From an uncultured Oscillospiraceae bacterium (GTDB taxonomy: Bacteria > Bacillota > Clostridia > Oscillospirales > Acutalibacteraceae), in contig URNB01000119.1 of the NCBI GenBank assembly GCA_900549055.1, positions 1-5,522 of the forward strand: a DNA stretch of 5,522 nt, given 5' to 3'. The translations under genes were made by a program, and so were the position numbers. How positions within the stretch are numbered: the stretch's first letter is position 1; the number at the start of each line of letters is the position of its first letter. Below, one piece after another: positions 1 to 5,522 of the stretch. The notes under the pieces are model-generated. The model had not been told where the DNA came from. It saw nothing but the letters and a program-made list of their open reading frames with translations, and ran no database searches.

Positions 1-189
1 GGTGAGTTCGGCGCTATAAAGAAGGGCAACCACGAGGACAGGGTTGCCTGGACGCACCATTTAATAAAGCTCAGCGAGGAAAGAAATATAGCGTGGTGCT
101 ATTGGGAACTGGGCTTTGTATACGCCGCATATGACCTTGAAAAGGACGAATGGGATAAGGAGTTTTTGAATATTTTTCAGAACCCGTAA
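1..189 (+). CDS. GH5 glycoside hydrolase, C-terminal fragment (5' end outside window)
   Basis: This is the open 3' end of a gene, reading from base 1 to TAA at 187-189 (62 residues). The fragment starts exactly at the GEFG motif that carries the GH5 nucleophile glutamate (residue 2 of the fragment). It continues to WCYWE at residues 32-36, whose second Trp is the usual active-site platform on the last beta strand, followed by an AAYD segment. Everything fits the last quarter of a GH5 (beta/alpha)8 barrel acting on beta-glucan, mannan or a similar polysaccharide. The same landmarks in the same order close the next gene, so the two are tandem GH5 paralogues. The protein ends about 17 residues after the AAYD motif, so there is no dockerin, SLH or sortase domain after the barrel. 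The acid/base, signal peptide and any accessory modules lie outside the window. Substrate and subfamily cannot be assigned. Confidence 0.88.
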   Translation, partial: GEFGAIKKGNHEDRVAWTHHLIKLSEERNIAWCYWELGFVYAAYDLEKDEWDKEFLNIFQNP

Positions 190-212
190 ATAGGGCGGCG
201 ATAATAAAAAAG

Positions 213-244
213 GGGTGGTGCCGCGGAAAAACAAATATCCCGGC
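213..244 (+). promoter_or_regulatory. T-box-like motif with weak downstream hairpin (doubtful)
   Basis: Bases 213-226 (GGGTGGTGCCGCGG) differ by one base from the classic T-box antiterminator core GGGTGGTACCGCGG, preceded and followed by A-rich sequence as in real T-boxes. GCCG at 220-223 can pair with CGGC at 241-244, and GG 225-226 with CC 239-240, leaving C224 bulged and a 12-base loop. Against a working T-box: the conserved A of the UGGNACC bulge is G here. No downstream CCCC-like strand is present to form the outer antiterminator helix. Only 23 bases separate the motif from the previous stop codon, so a Stem I/specifier domain would have to lie inside the upstream GH5 coding sequence. 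The next gene is also not an amino-acid or tRNA-synthetase gene. It may be coincidence or a decayed leader. No convincing -35/-10 promoter was seen in 190-277. Confidence 0.2.
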
Positions 245-264
245 GAATAAAATAAATTTTAAGT

Positions 265-269
265 AGGTG
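265..269 (+). promoter_or_regulatory. Ribosome binding site for the large GH5 gene
   Basis: AGGTG sits 8 bases before the ATG at 278. It supports that start, which also places a clean signal peptide at the N-terminus. Confidence 0.75.
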
Positions 270-277
270 TTAAGAAA

Positions 278-3200
278 ATGAAAAAGTCAAAAAAACTTCT
301 CAGCGGTCTTTTAAGTTTAATGATGATTTTCAGCAGCGCATTTATTATTAACGCGGCAGATACCGATACAGTGGAAAAAACGGTAAGCCTGCTTGACCTT
401 TCGGGGCTTTCGTCAGGCGAGATTTCGGAGCTGCCGGATGGTATGGCGAGTATCAATGCTAAGGATATTAAAGACAATTATACCGGCAGCAGGCACATAG
501 CCGCGGTTGACGGTAAAAAGGTATTAAGGCAGAATTTTGACGTTAAGGCGAGCGCATTTACAAAAAACAATCTTTCCGAAACAGGAAACGGTAAGCTTGC
601 CTTGACCGTAAATGTTCCGAGTGCATATCTTCCGTATCTTGAATATATAAGCCTTGACTATAATAATGCCACAAACAGCAACTTGCGATTTGAGTTCGGA
701 ATATACAACGGGACGAATTATTCAAAAAAGACTGACGTAAATGACAGACTGGAAGGCAATGTTAAATATAGTCCTCTTAACCTTTATAAGGTCGGCGAAT
801 GGGGAGCGGTTGCCTGGATGGATAAGAACAGCGCCGTTAAATGGAAGAAGGAAGATCTTTCAACCGTTAAGCAGCTGTTTCTTATAGTATCAACTCCGGA
901 AAGCGGCTGCGACGGAACAGAGGGCTATTACCTTGATATTAAGGATATTGCCATAACCGTAAAGGGCAGTGCCGATGAGCTTAATGCGGCTGAAGCTGCG
1001 GCAGCAGAGGCCTGGAAAACATTATATGATTTTGAAGGCTACGCGGATGGCACAAATGAACCGGGCGGAGTATCTGCCTCGGGCGCTGTTTCTAAGGTTA
1101 TTGAAGGCAGTGAATATTCCGCAAGCGGAACAAAGGCTTTGAATTATGTAAACACCGCTGTAAAGGAATATGAAGATAAATCACTTGCAATTCCCCTTAA
1201 CTCATACATTAAAAGAGCTACCGGTGTAAGCCTTTGGATTTATAACACGGGGAAAAGTGAAAAATTTAAAGTATATCTGAATGACGGCTCAAATAATATT
1301 GCACAGAAGCAGTTTACCGTTCCTACCGGAGCATATATTAAGCTGCGTGTTGATTTCAACGATATGAACGAACTCAATGACAAATATAATACTTGGGGTA
1401 CACCTAATAAAAAGTCTTTGACGGAAGAACAGATAAAATCATTGACGAGAATTATTTTGCAGCCGACAAAAAACAATAAAGAGTCGCATCCCGGTTTTTA
1501 TATTGACGACGTTAAGTATGAGCAGGACGCAGAGCACACATATTCAAAAACCGTACCGCTTGACAATGTGACCTTCGGTACCAATACGACTGCGGCAGTT
1601 GAGGATGATAAAATAGTATTCACACCGGGTGAAACAGCTGTTACAGCGCTTGCAAAAATAAATGTTCCCGAAAAATTCTTTGCGGGAGCTTCTGCGGTGA
1701 CCTTTAACTTTACAAACACTATAGCATCAGAAGTCAAAGTAGGTGCGCTTGTAAACGGTACTAACGATGAAGGAAAGAGCGGCTTCTACTGGAAATGGGG
1801 CGAAAATAAAGACGCCTTCAAGATTTCGGCAAATGCTGAAAATGCCGCTTCAACACTCCGTTTTGACGGAACGCAGAAAATATTTGAATCAAACGACGGC
1901 TGGTGGATAGGAAACTGGTGTAGCTTTGCTACCAATCCACCCTCCGGTTCGGAAAAGGCGACAATAACAAGTCTTGATTTAAGAATATTTGACTTTGCCG
2001 GCACCGAGGGCACGCTCACGCTTAATTCAATAACCGTAGCCTATGCCGGAAACAGCGTTAAAGCGGCAGCCGAAATAGAAAACGGCTCTGTAAGCATAGA
2101 ACGCGCAAATGTATTTGCGGGTGATAGGGCAGGCTTTACGCTTTTACCCGAGGACGGATATATCTATAAGTCCGGCTCGCTTAAAATAGCAGGAGCAGAC
2201 GGCAGTGAAATTAAGGTTGAGCGCGATGGGTTCAGAAAAACCAATATAGGTTATTACTACACATTTGATATGCCAGATGCGGATATAACCATTTCTGCTG
2301 AGTTTATACCGGCAAAAACAGTGATAATTTCTGCCGAGGCAAATGAAACCGATAAATCGCTTAAATTTGACTTGACGGCAGCAACAAAGGGCGGCAACAA
2401 GGTAGTAATTGAGGGTACAGAACGCGAAATAATATCGGTAGGTGCGCTTGTTACAACAGACCGGGCACTGACCGATTACGGATTTGAATGGGCTGACCTT
2501 ACAAGAGAGCTTGGCGCTTCGAGCCACAGCATAGCTGCGGTTATTGACGATATAAATATAGGTAATGAAGGCAGCGGACTTGTTTACGATAAAGCGCACG
2601 AGTTTATACGCTATAACGTAATAATTAAAAACCTCAGCGAAGAAAGCAGAAGCGCCGATTTCCTTGTACGCGCATATATTGAGTATAAAAATGAGAACGG
2701 TGAAAAGGCTATAGCCTATTTTGATGACACAACATACTGCTATAACGAAATGTTATACGGTGGGTATTATAACGAGGCAGCCTCGTTCTCAAAGGGGATA
2801 AGCTATTCGGGCCCTTTCGAGCAAAAGGTTTCCGCATTAAGTAAAAGCAATAAGATTTTTTTGCAGGAAACCTTTGACGATATAGCGGCGCAGGGCTTTG
2901 ACTCTGTAAGACTTCCGATTGATTTTTCCTCAAACACAAGCGATACCGCGCCTTATGCGATTGATGAGACCCTGCTTTCATACCTTGATACGGTGGTAAA
3001 AAACACACTGCGTGCGGGAATGACAATAATAGTTGACTTTCACCAAGCCTGCAAGCTCGGCAATACCTCGCTTTACACCGACCCCGACACCGTTTCACCG
3101 AAATACCTTGCCATATGGCAGCAATTGGCAGAGCACTATAAGGAATACCCCGACAGAGTGGTATTTGAAGCGATTAACGAGCCGGGTCTAAATACTACTA

Positions 3201-3742
3201 CCTTTACGAGCGCAAAGCTTATGGAGCTGCAGGAAAAGGTTCTTGAAATTGTAAGAAAAACAAGCGAAACCAGAAAGCTTATGGTTGCCACCGGTTCAAA
3301 TAACAGCGTTAGGGCAATTGAAAATATTACCCAAAATCTTATTAACGATAAGAATGTTATAGCGGCTGTTCATTGCTATTGGCCGATGAGCTTTACACAC
3401 CAGGGCGCAAGCTGGATTAAGAATGACGACGGTACGCTTAAATACCCGGGCGGTGTTAAATATACCGCCGCCGCCAAAGCGGAAGTGGAAAGCGCAATAA
3501 AAATATGCAAGGATTTTTCTGAAAAAAACAATATGGCTGTATGGCTCGGCGAATTCGGCGTTTACCAGGGCGGCGGAGCAGCTGCCGAGGATGTTCAGGC
3601 TTATTTGTCTGATTTTACTAAGCTTTGCGGGGAAAGCAAAATCAGCTGGTGCTACTGGGAGTATAATGTAGGCTTCGGCGCTTACGACGAATCAACCGGG
3701 TGGAGAGACAATGTTCTTGCCGGACTCGGTTTGGGACAATAA
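278..3742 (+). CDS. Secreted multimodular GH5 glycoside hydrolase with C-terminal catalytic domain
   Basis: A 1154-residue exported enzyme. Residues 1-26 are a signal peptide (MKKSKKLL..., hydrophobic core, likely cleavage near INA|AD). Inferred modules: about 30-230, a beta-rich carbohydrate-binding-like domain; 233-249, an Ala/Glu-rich linker helix; 250-415, a second beta-sandwich opening YDFEGY and closing FYIDDVKYE; 420-592, a third beta-rich module with exposed-looking Trp clusters (504-507, 542-547); about 595-679, a divergent InlB B-repeat-like domain; 680-830, a fibronectin/Ig-like domain (SVGALVT...VRAYIEY) of a kind I associate with clostridial secreted proteins. The GH5 barrel is about 835-1154: R878 in SVRLPIDF, H922 in VDFHQ, acid/base E968 in INEPG, H1032/Y1034 in VHCYWP, nucleophile E1092 in GEFG, W1127 in WCYWE. 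All key catalytic residues are present, so a retaining beta-glycanase is expected. The exact substrate (cellulose, xyloglucan, mannan or other) is unknown. It has no dockerin, SLH or LPXTG motif; a dockerin is encoded separately 17 bp downstream. Accessory-domain assignments are by eye and weaker than the catalytic call. Confidence 0.93.
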   Translation: MKKSKKLLSGLLSLMMIFSSAFIINAADTDTVEKTVSLLDLSGLSSGEISELPDGMASINAKDIKDNYTGSRHIAAVDGKKVLRQNFDVKASAFTKNNLSETGNGKLALTVNVPSAYLPYLEYISLDYNNATNSNLRFEFGIYNGTNYSKKTDVNDRLEGNVKYSPLNLYKVGEWGAVAWMDKNSAVKWKKEDLSTVKQLFLIVSTPESGCDGTEGYYLDIKDIAITVKGSADELNAAEAAAAEAWKTLYDFEGYADGTNEPGGVSASGAVSKVIEGSEYSASGTKALNYVNTAVKEYEDKSLAIPLNSYIKRATGVSLWIYNTGKSEKFKVYLNDGSNNIAQKQFTVPTGAYIKLRVDFNDMNELNDKYNTWGTPNKKSLTEEQIKSLTRIILQPTKNNKESHPGFYIDDVKYEQDAEHTYSKTVPLDNVTFGTNTTAAVEDDKIVFTPGETAVTALAKINVPEKFFAGASAVTFNFTNTIASEVKVGALVNGTNDEGKSGFYWKWGENKDAFKISANAENAASTLRFDGTQKIFESNDGWWIGNWCSFATNPPSGSEKATITSLDLRIFDFAGTEGTLTLNSITVAYAGNSVKAAAEIENGSVSIERANVFAGDRAGFTLLPEDGYIYKSGSLKIAGADGSEIKVERDGFRKTNIGYYYTFDMPDADITISAEFIPAKTVIISAEANETDKSLKFDLTAATKGGNKVVIEGTEREIISVGALVTTDRALTDYGFEWADLTRELGASSHSIAAVIDDINIGNEGSGLVYDKAHEFIRYNVIIKNLSEESRSADFLVRAYIEYKNENGEKAIAYFDDTTYCYNEMLYGGYYNEAASFSKGISYSGPFEQKVSALSKSNKIFLQETFDDIAAQGFDSVRLPIDFSSNTSDTAPYAIDETLLSYLDTVVKNTLRAGMTIIVDFHQACKLGNTSLYTDPDTVSPKYLAIWQQLAEHYKEYPDRVVFEAINEPGLNTTTFTSAKLMELQEKVLEIVRKTSETRKLMVATGSNNSVRAIENITQNLINDKNVIAAVHCYWPMSFTHQGASWIKNDDGTLKYPGGVKYTAAAKAEVESAIKICKDFSEKNNMAVWLGEFGVYQGGGAAAEDVQAYLSDFTKLCGESKISWCYWEYNVGFGAYDESTGWRDNVLAGLGLGQ

Positions 3743-3744
3743 CA

Positions 3745-3750
3745 GGGAGG
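3745..3750 (+). promoter_or_regulatory. Ribosome binding site deciding the dockerin-protein start
   Basis: GGGAGG lies 9 bases before ATG 3760, just after the GH5 stop codon (3740-3742). It favours ATG 3760 over the in-frame ATG at 3700, which lies inside the GH5 gene and would place 20 Arg/Cys-rich residues in front of an otherwise perfect signal peptide. Confidence 0.85.
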
Positions 3751-3759
3751 TTACGGAAT

Positions 3760-4065
3760 ATGAAAAATTTCAAAAAGCTTTTATCCCTTTTATGTGCGGC
3801 GGCACTTTGTGTGACAGTGGGCGTTACGGCGGCTGCCGAGAGCGCCTGGGGCGATAATGTGATTGAGGACCATTACACAATTAAGACCCTTAAGGGCGAC
3901 GTTAATCACGACGGGTATTTAAACATTCTCGATTTGGTAAGGCTTAAAAAGCACCTTGCGGGAATTGCGGTTGAAATAGATGAAGCCGCCGCCGAGCTTG
4001 ACGGCGATTCGGTAATAACCGCCGCTGATTTAACAAGCCTCAGAAAGCTTTTAATTGAGCTGTAA
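3760..4065 (+). CDS. Small secreted stand-alone type-I dockerin protein
   Basis: A 101-residue protein made of a signal peptide (MKNFKKLLSLLCAAAL..., likely cleaved near TAAA|ES, residue 26), a short acidic linker (27-45) and one complete dockerin (46-101). Dockerins bind cohesin modules on scaffoldins or the cell surface through two calcium-loop-plus-helix repeats. Repeat 1 (D47-V-N-H-D-G-Y-L-N-I-L-D58, then LVRLKKHL) has all expected calcium ligands D47, N49, D51, N55, D58. Repeat 2 (E79-L-D-G-D-S-V-I-T-A-A-D90, then LTSLRKLL) keeps D81, D83, T87, D90 but has Glu at loop position 1 and Ser instead of Gly at position 6. There is no catalytic or other domain, unlike ordinary dockerins that are fused to enzymes. 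It is 17 bp after the GH5 gene, in a different frame, with its own ribosome site and export signal, so it is a separate gene and not a frameshifted GH5 tail. It is probably translated from the same mRNA as the GH5 gene. Cys12 and Cys17 lie within the hydrophobic core without a lipobox, so a lipoprotein is unlikely. Confidence 0.9.
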   Translation: MKNFKKLLSLLCAAALCVTVGVTAAAESAWGDNVIEDHYTIKTLKGDVNHDGYLNILDLVRLKKHLAGIAVEIDEAAAELDGDSVITAADLTSLRKLLIEL

Positions 4066-4088
4066 AAAGCAAAAAAATCACAAAATTA

Positions 4089-4128
4089 CTGCCCTGTCTT
4101 TCGGATAAATGTTCGTCAGGCAGGGCAG
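4089..4128. terminator. Intergenic hairpin, possible terminator or attenuator
   Basis: CTGCCCTG (4089-4096) is exactly complementary to CAGGGCAG (4121-4128), an 8-bp GC-rich stem. The 24-base loop can form a small inner stem (4102-4105 with 4112-4115). On the plus strand the stem is followed by CTTGAATATT, which is not a good U-tract, so termination after the dockerin gene would be weak. On the minus strand the stem is followed by a T-rich stretch (complement of 4071-4088, including seven T), which looks more like an intrinsic terminator for antisense or read-through transcripts. It lies wholly in the gap between the dockerin gene and the ATG 4169 start of the next gene. Confidence 0.45.
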
Positions 4129-4155
4129 CTTGAATATTACGGATTATGAAATTTC

Positions 4156-4162
4156 AGAGGTG
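4156..4162 (+). promoter_or_regulatory. Ribosome binding site deciding the GH37-like start
   Basis: AGAGGTG ends 6 bases before ATG 4169. The alternative in-frame ATG at 4109 has no purine-rich site upstream (TCTTTCGGATAA), directly follows an in-frame TAA and lies in the loop of the 4089-4128 hairpin. Confidence 0.8.
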
Positions 4163-4168
4163 CCGGAT

Positions 4169-5398
4169 ATGGTAGAAAAATTTATTTATGAAAATTTTGA
4201 TAAATGCACAAGAAGCCACAGGGAGGATATGGGCGAGCTGATCGGTCTGCCGTACCCATATACAGTTCCGAGTATAAGCGGCGGTTTTCAGGAAATGTAC
4301 TACTGGGATACCTATTTTACCAATGTCGGGCTTATATTATCGGGGAGAACAGAGCAGGCAAAAAACAATGTTGATAATATAATATACCTGACTGATAAAT
4401 ACGGCTATATGCCGAACGGAAATCTTACAAGGTATCTTAAATCCTCGCAGCCGCCGTTTCTTTCACTTATGGTGCGGGATATTTACGACCGCACGGGGGA
4501 CAGCGACTGGCTTAAAACCGCAGCTGCCGCACTGGAAAAGGAGTATAATTTCTGGTGTGTAAGGCGAAGCACCGCATGCGGGCTTAACAGATACGGTGTA
4601 AACCGCGAAAAGCCCGGCTGCAAAGGTATGGATGCCGAGCTTTCAAAAAGGCTGGGTATAAACCCGCCCATAGAAACGGCGGAGCTGAAAATAGAGCATT
4701 TTATTGCAAGCTGCGAGAGCGGCTGGGATTTAACGCCGCGTTTTGAATTTGAAGCGTTTAATTACGCGCCGATTGACCTTAACTGCCTGTTGTATGCGTT
4801 AGAAAGTAATATGGCGTATTTTTGCGGGGAAACAGGTGCGGCAAACGCCGGGGAATGGCAAAAAAGAGCCGAAACCAGGGCGGAGCTTATGCGGCGGCTT
4901 ATGAAAAACGCGGACGGCTGCTTTTATGACTGTAATTTCAACAAAAACCGGTTGAGCCCGGTATTTTCGGCGGCGTCACTGTTCCCGCTTTTTGTAGGTA
5001 TGGCAACGGCGGCTGAGGCAGCGGCGGCGGTAAAGGCTTTGCCGCGTTTGGAGGAAAAATACGGTGTAGCCGCCTGCGAGAAAAACAGTATTCCGGGTAA
5101 TTACCAGTGGGATTACCCCAACGGCTGGGCTTGCCTGCAATTTATTGCGGCGGAGGGACTGCTTAAATACGGCTATACTGAAGATGCGCGCCGAATAGCC
5201 GAAAAATATATAACCGCTACCGACGGCATTTTCGCCGAAACCGGAAATTTGTGGGAAAAATATAATGTTATTGACGGCACAATAAACACCCGAAACGAAT
5301 ACAAATTACCGCCTATGCTCGGGTGGACGGCAGGCACATATCTTTATATGAAAAGGCTGCTCGGTACGGCAGAGCCGCAGCGTGCTATGCACCCATAA
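4169..5398 (+). CDS. GH37 (trehalase)-like intracellular glycosidase, substrate uncertain
   Basis: A 409-residue protein from ATG 4169 (429 from the weaker ATG 4109). No signal peptide is visible, so it is probably cytoplasmic. The fold is inferred to be the GH37 (alpha/alpha)6 barrel. Visible landmarks: GGFQEMYYWDTYF (38-50, trehalase signature 1), PNGN (82-85), SQPPF (93-97), LNRY (139-142), ESGWD (183-187) with the presumed acid D187, PIDLN (201-205), YQWDYPNGW (312-320, signature 2), LWEKYNV (361-367) with the presumed base E363, and NEY (376-378). The spacing matches trehalase from SGWD to EKY. The three arginines known to be essential in GH37 (R152, R205 and R277 in E. coli Tre37A numbering, recalled from the literature) align by eye to G39, S92 and G150, and the Gly-rich GGGGEY loop is replaced by TINTRNEY. 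It also lacks roughly 100 N-terminal residues relative to the ~550-residue E. coli enzymes. It is therefore likely an inverting glycosidase of the trehalase superfamily, but I doubt that trehalose is the substrate. It follows the secreted GH5/dockerin genes, suggesting a role on an imported sugar. Confidence 0.8.
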   Translation: MVEKFIYENFDKCTRSHREDMGELIGLPYPYTVPSISGGFQEMYYWDTYFTNVGLILSGRTEQAKNNVDNIIYLTDKYGYMPNGNLTRYLKSSQPPFLSLMVRDIYDRTGDSDWLKTAAAALEKEYNFWCVRRSTACGLNRYGVNREKPGCKGMDAELSKRLGINPPIETAELKIEHFIASCESGWDLTPRFEFEAFNYAPIDLNCLLYALESNMAYFCGETGAANAGEWQKRAETRAELMRRLMKNADGCFYDCNFNKNRLSPVFSAASLFPLFVGMATAAEAAAAVKALPRLEEKYGVAACEKNSIPGNYQWDYPNGWACLQFIAAEGLLKYGYTEDARRIAEKYITATDGIFAETGNLWEKYNVIDGTINTRNEYKLPPMLGWTAGTYLYMKRLLGTAEPQRAMHP

Positions 5399-5401
5399 TT
5401 T

Positions 5402-5522
5402 TTATTGAGCGGTATTCCCGCCGGGATACACCGCATTCTGCAGCTCACCGAGGCTCATATTGCCGTTTTCATCCGTATGCTTCATTTTAAACAGCCAGTT
5501 GACGGGAAAATCCTCTGACAGC
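5402..5522 (-). CDS. Unrecognised protein, C-terminal 39 residues (5' end outside window)
   Basis: Reading on the minus strand from the window edge (first full codon 5521-5519) to TAA at 5404-5402 gives an open frame of 39 residues, beginning LSEDFPVNWLFKM and ending YPGGNTAQ. It contains a polar TDENGNMSLGEL stretch that faintly recalls a calcium loop, but the spacing fits neither an EF-hand nor a dockerin, so I assign no function. Support for its being a real gene is modest: it is open across the whole visible stretch, its codon choice resembles the neighbours, and it ends 3 bp from the stop of the plus-strand GH37-like gene, a normal tail-to-tail arrangement. No other feature occupies these last 124 bases. 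Confidence 0.5.
   Translation of the reverse strand, partial: LSEDFPVNWLFKMKHTDENGNMSLGELQNAVYPGGNTAQ
5409..5434. other. Imperfect hairpin near the convergent gene ends
   Basis: GCG 5409-5411 pairs with CGC 5432-5434, and GTAT 5412-5415 plus CCC 5417-5419 pair with GGG 5423-5425 and ATAC 5426-5429, leaving T5416 and 5430-5431 bulged and a 3-base loop. It starts about 10 bases after the GH37-like stop codon and lies inside the end of the minus-strand frame. There is no T-tract on either side, so calling it a bidirectional terminator would be speculative; it may only reflect coding sequence. Confidence 0.25.

Noticed and set aside
160..210. Possible promoter: TTGAAT near 166 with GATAAT near 200
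   Set aside because: The spacing of about 27 bases is far from the 16-18 expected.
2144..2599. Minus-strand open frame of 151 codons
   Set aside because: It lies inside the well-supported GH5 gene, has no ribosome site or recognisable domain, and its Cys/Tyr-rich composition is typical of an antisense shadow.
2709..3098. Minus-strand open frame of 129 codons
   Set aside because: It overlaps the start of the GH5 catalytic domain, is unusually Arg/Cys/Ser-rich and shows no domain or start signal.
3700..3759. Upstream in-frame ATG for the dockerin protein
   Set aside because: It is inside the GH5 gene and adds an Arg-rich segment before the signal peptide; ATG 3760 has a strong GGGAGG site.
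3740..3760. Dockerin as a frameshifted C-terminus of the GH5 enzyme
   Set aside because: The GH5 protein ends normally after the barrel, and the dockerin has its own ribosome site and complete signal peptide.
3760..3850. Lipoprotein signal in the dockerin protein (Cys12 or Cys17)
   Set aside because: The residues before each Cys (SLLC, AALC) do not form a good lipobox, and a normal signal peptidase I site follows.
5450..5490. EF-hand or dockerin loop in the minus-strand fragment (TDENGNMSLGEL)
   Set aside because: The acidic residue falls at position 10 rather than 12 and there is no repeat; the resemblance is too weak.
1..5522. CRISPR array, insertion sequence, tRNA or rRNA
   Set aside because: No spaced direct repeats, transposase-like frames, terminal inverted repeats, cloverleaf or rRNA segments were seen on either strand.

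Overview
The window looks like a carbohydrate-degradation locus from an anaerobic, fibre-degrading Bacillota (Oscillospiraceae/Ruminococcus-like gut or rumen clostridium). The reasons are Gram-positive style signal peptides, good Shine-Dalgarno sites, moderate GC, GH5 enzymes with long N-terminal accessory regions, and a type-I dockerin. The taxonomic call is an inference from gene content, not from a marker gene.

Layout: (1) 1-189, the last 62 codons of a GH5 glycosidase that begins outside the window; (2) 190-277, an 88-bp gap holding a T-box-like sequence of uncertain meaning and the ribosome binding site of the next gene; (3) 278-3742, a 1154-residue secreted multimodular GH5 enzyme with its catalytic domain at the C-terminus; (4) 3760-4065, a 101-residue secreted protein that is essentially a signal peptide plus one dockerin; (5) 4066-4168, a gap with an 8-bp perfect stem hairpin; (6) 4169-5398, a cytoplasmic GH37 (trehalase)-like glycosidase that keeps the catalytic Asp/Glu but lacks the substrate-binding arginines of true trehalases; (7) 5402-5522, the 3' end of an unrecognised gene on the minus strand, convergent with the GH37-like gene and only 3 bp from it.

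The four plus-strand genes may be co-transcribed, at least partly: the GH5-dockerin pair is 17 bp apart, while the hairpin before the last gene could separate or attenuate it. A plausible joint role is that the secreted GH5 enzymes cut a beta-linked polysaccharide outside the cell, the small dockerin protein docks onto a cohesin (scaffoldin or cell surface), and the GH37-like enzyme processes an imported oligosaccharide inside. Substrates cannot be read from the sequence. The most notable items are the stand-alone dockerin and the GH37-like protein with a rebuilt active-site pocket.
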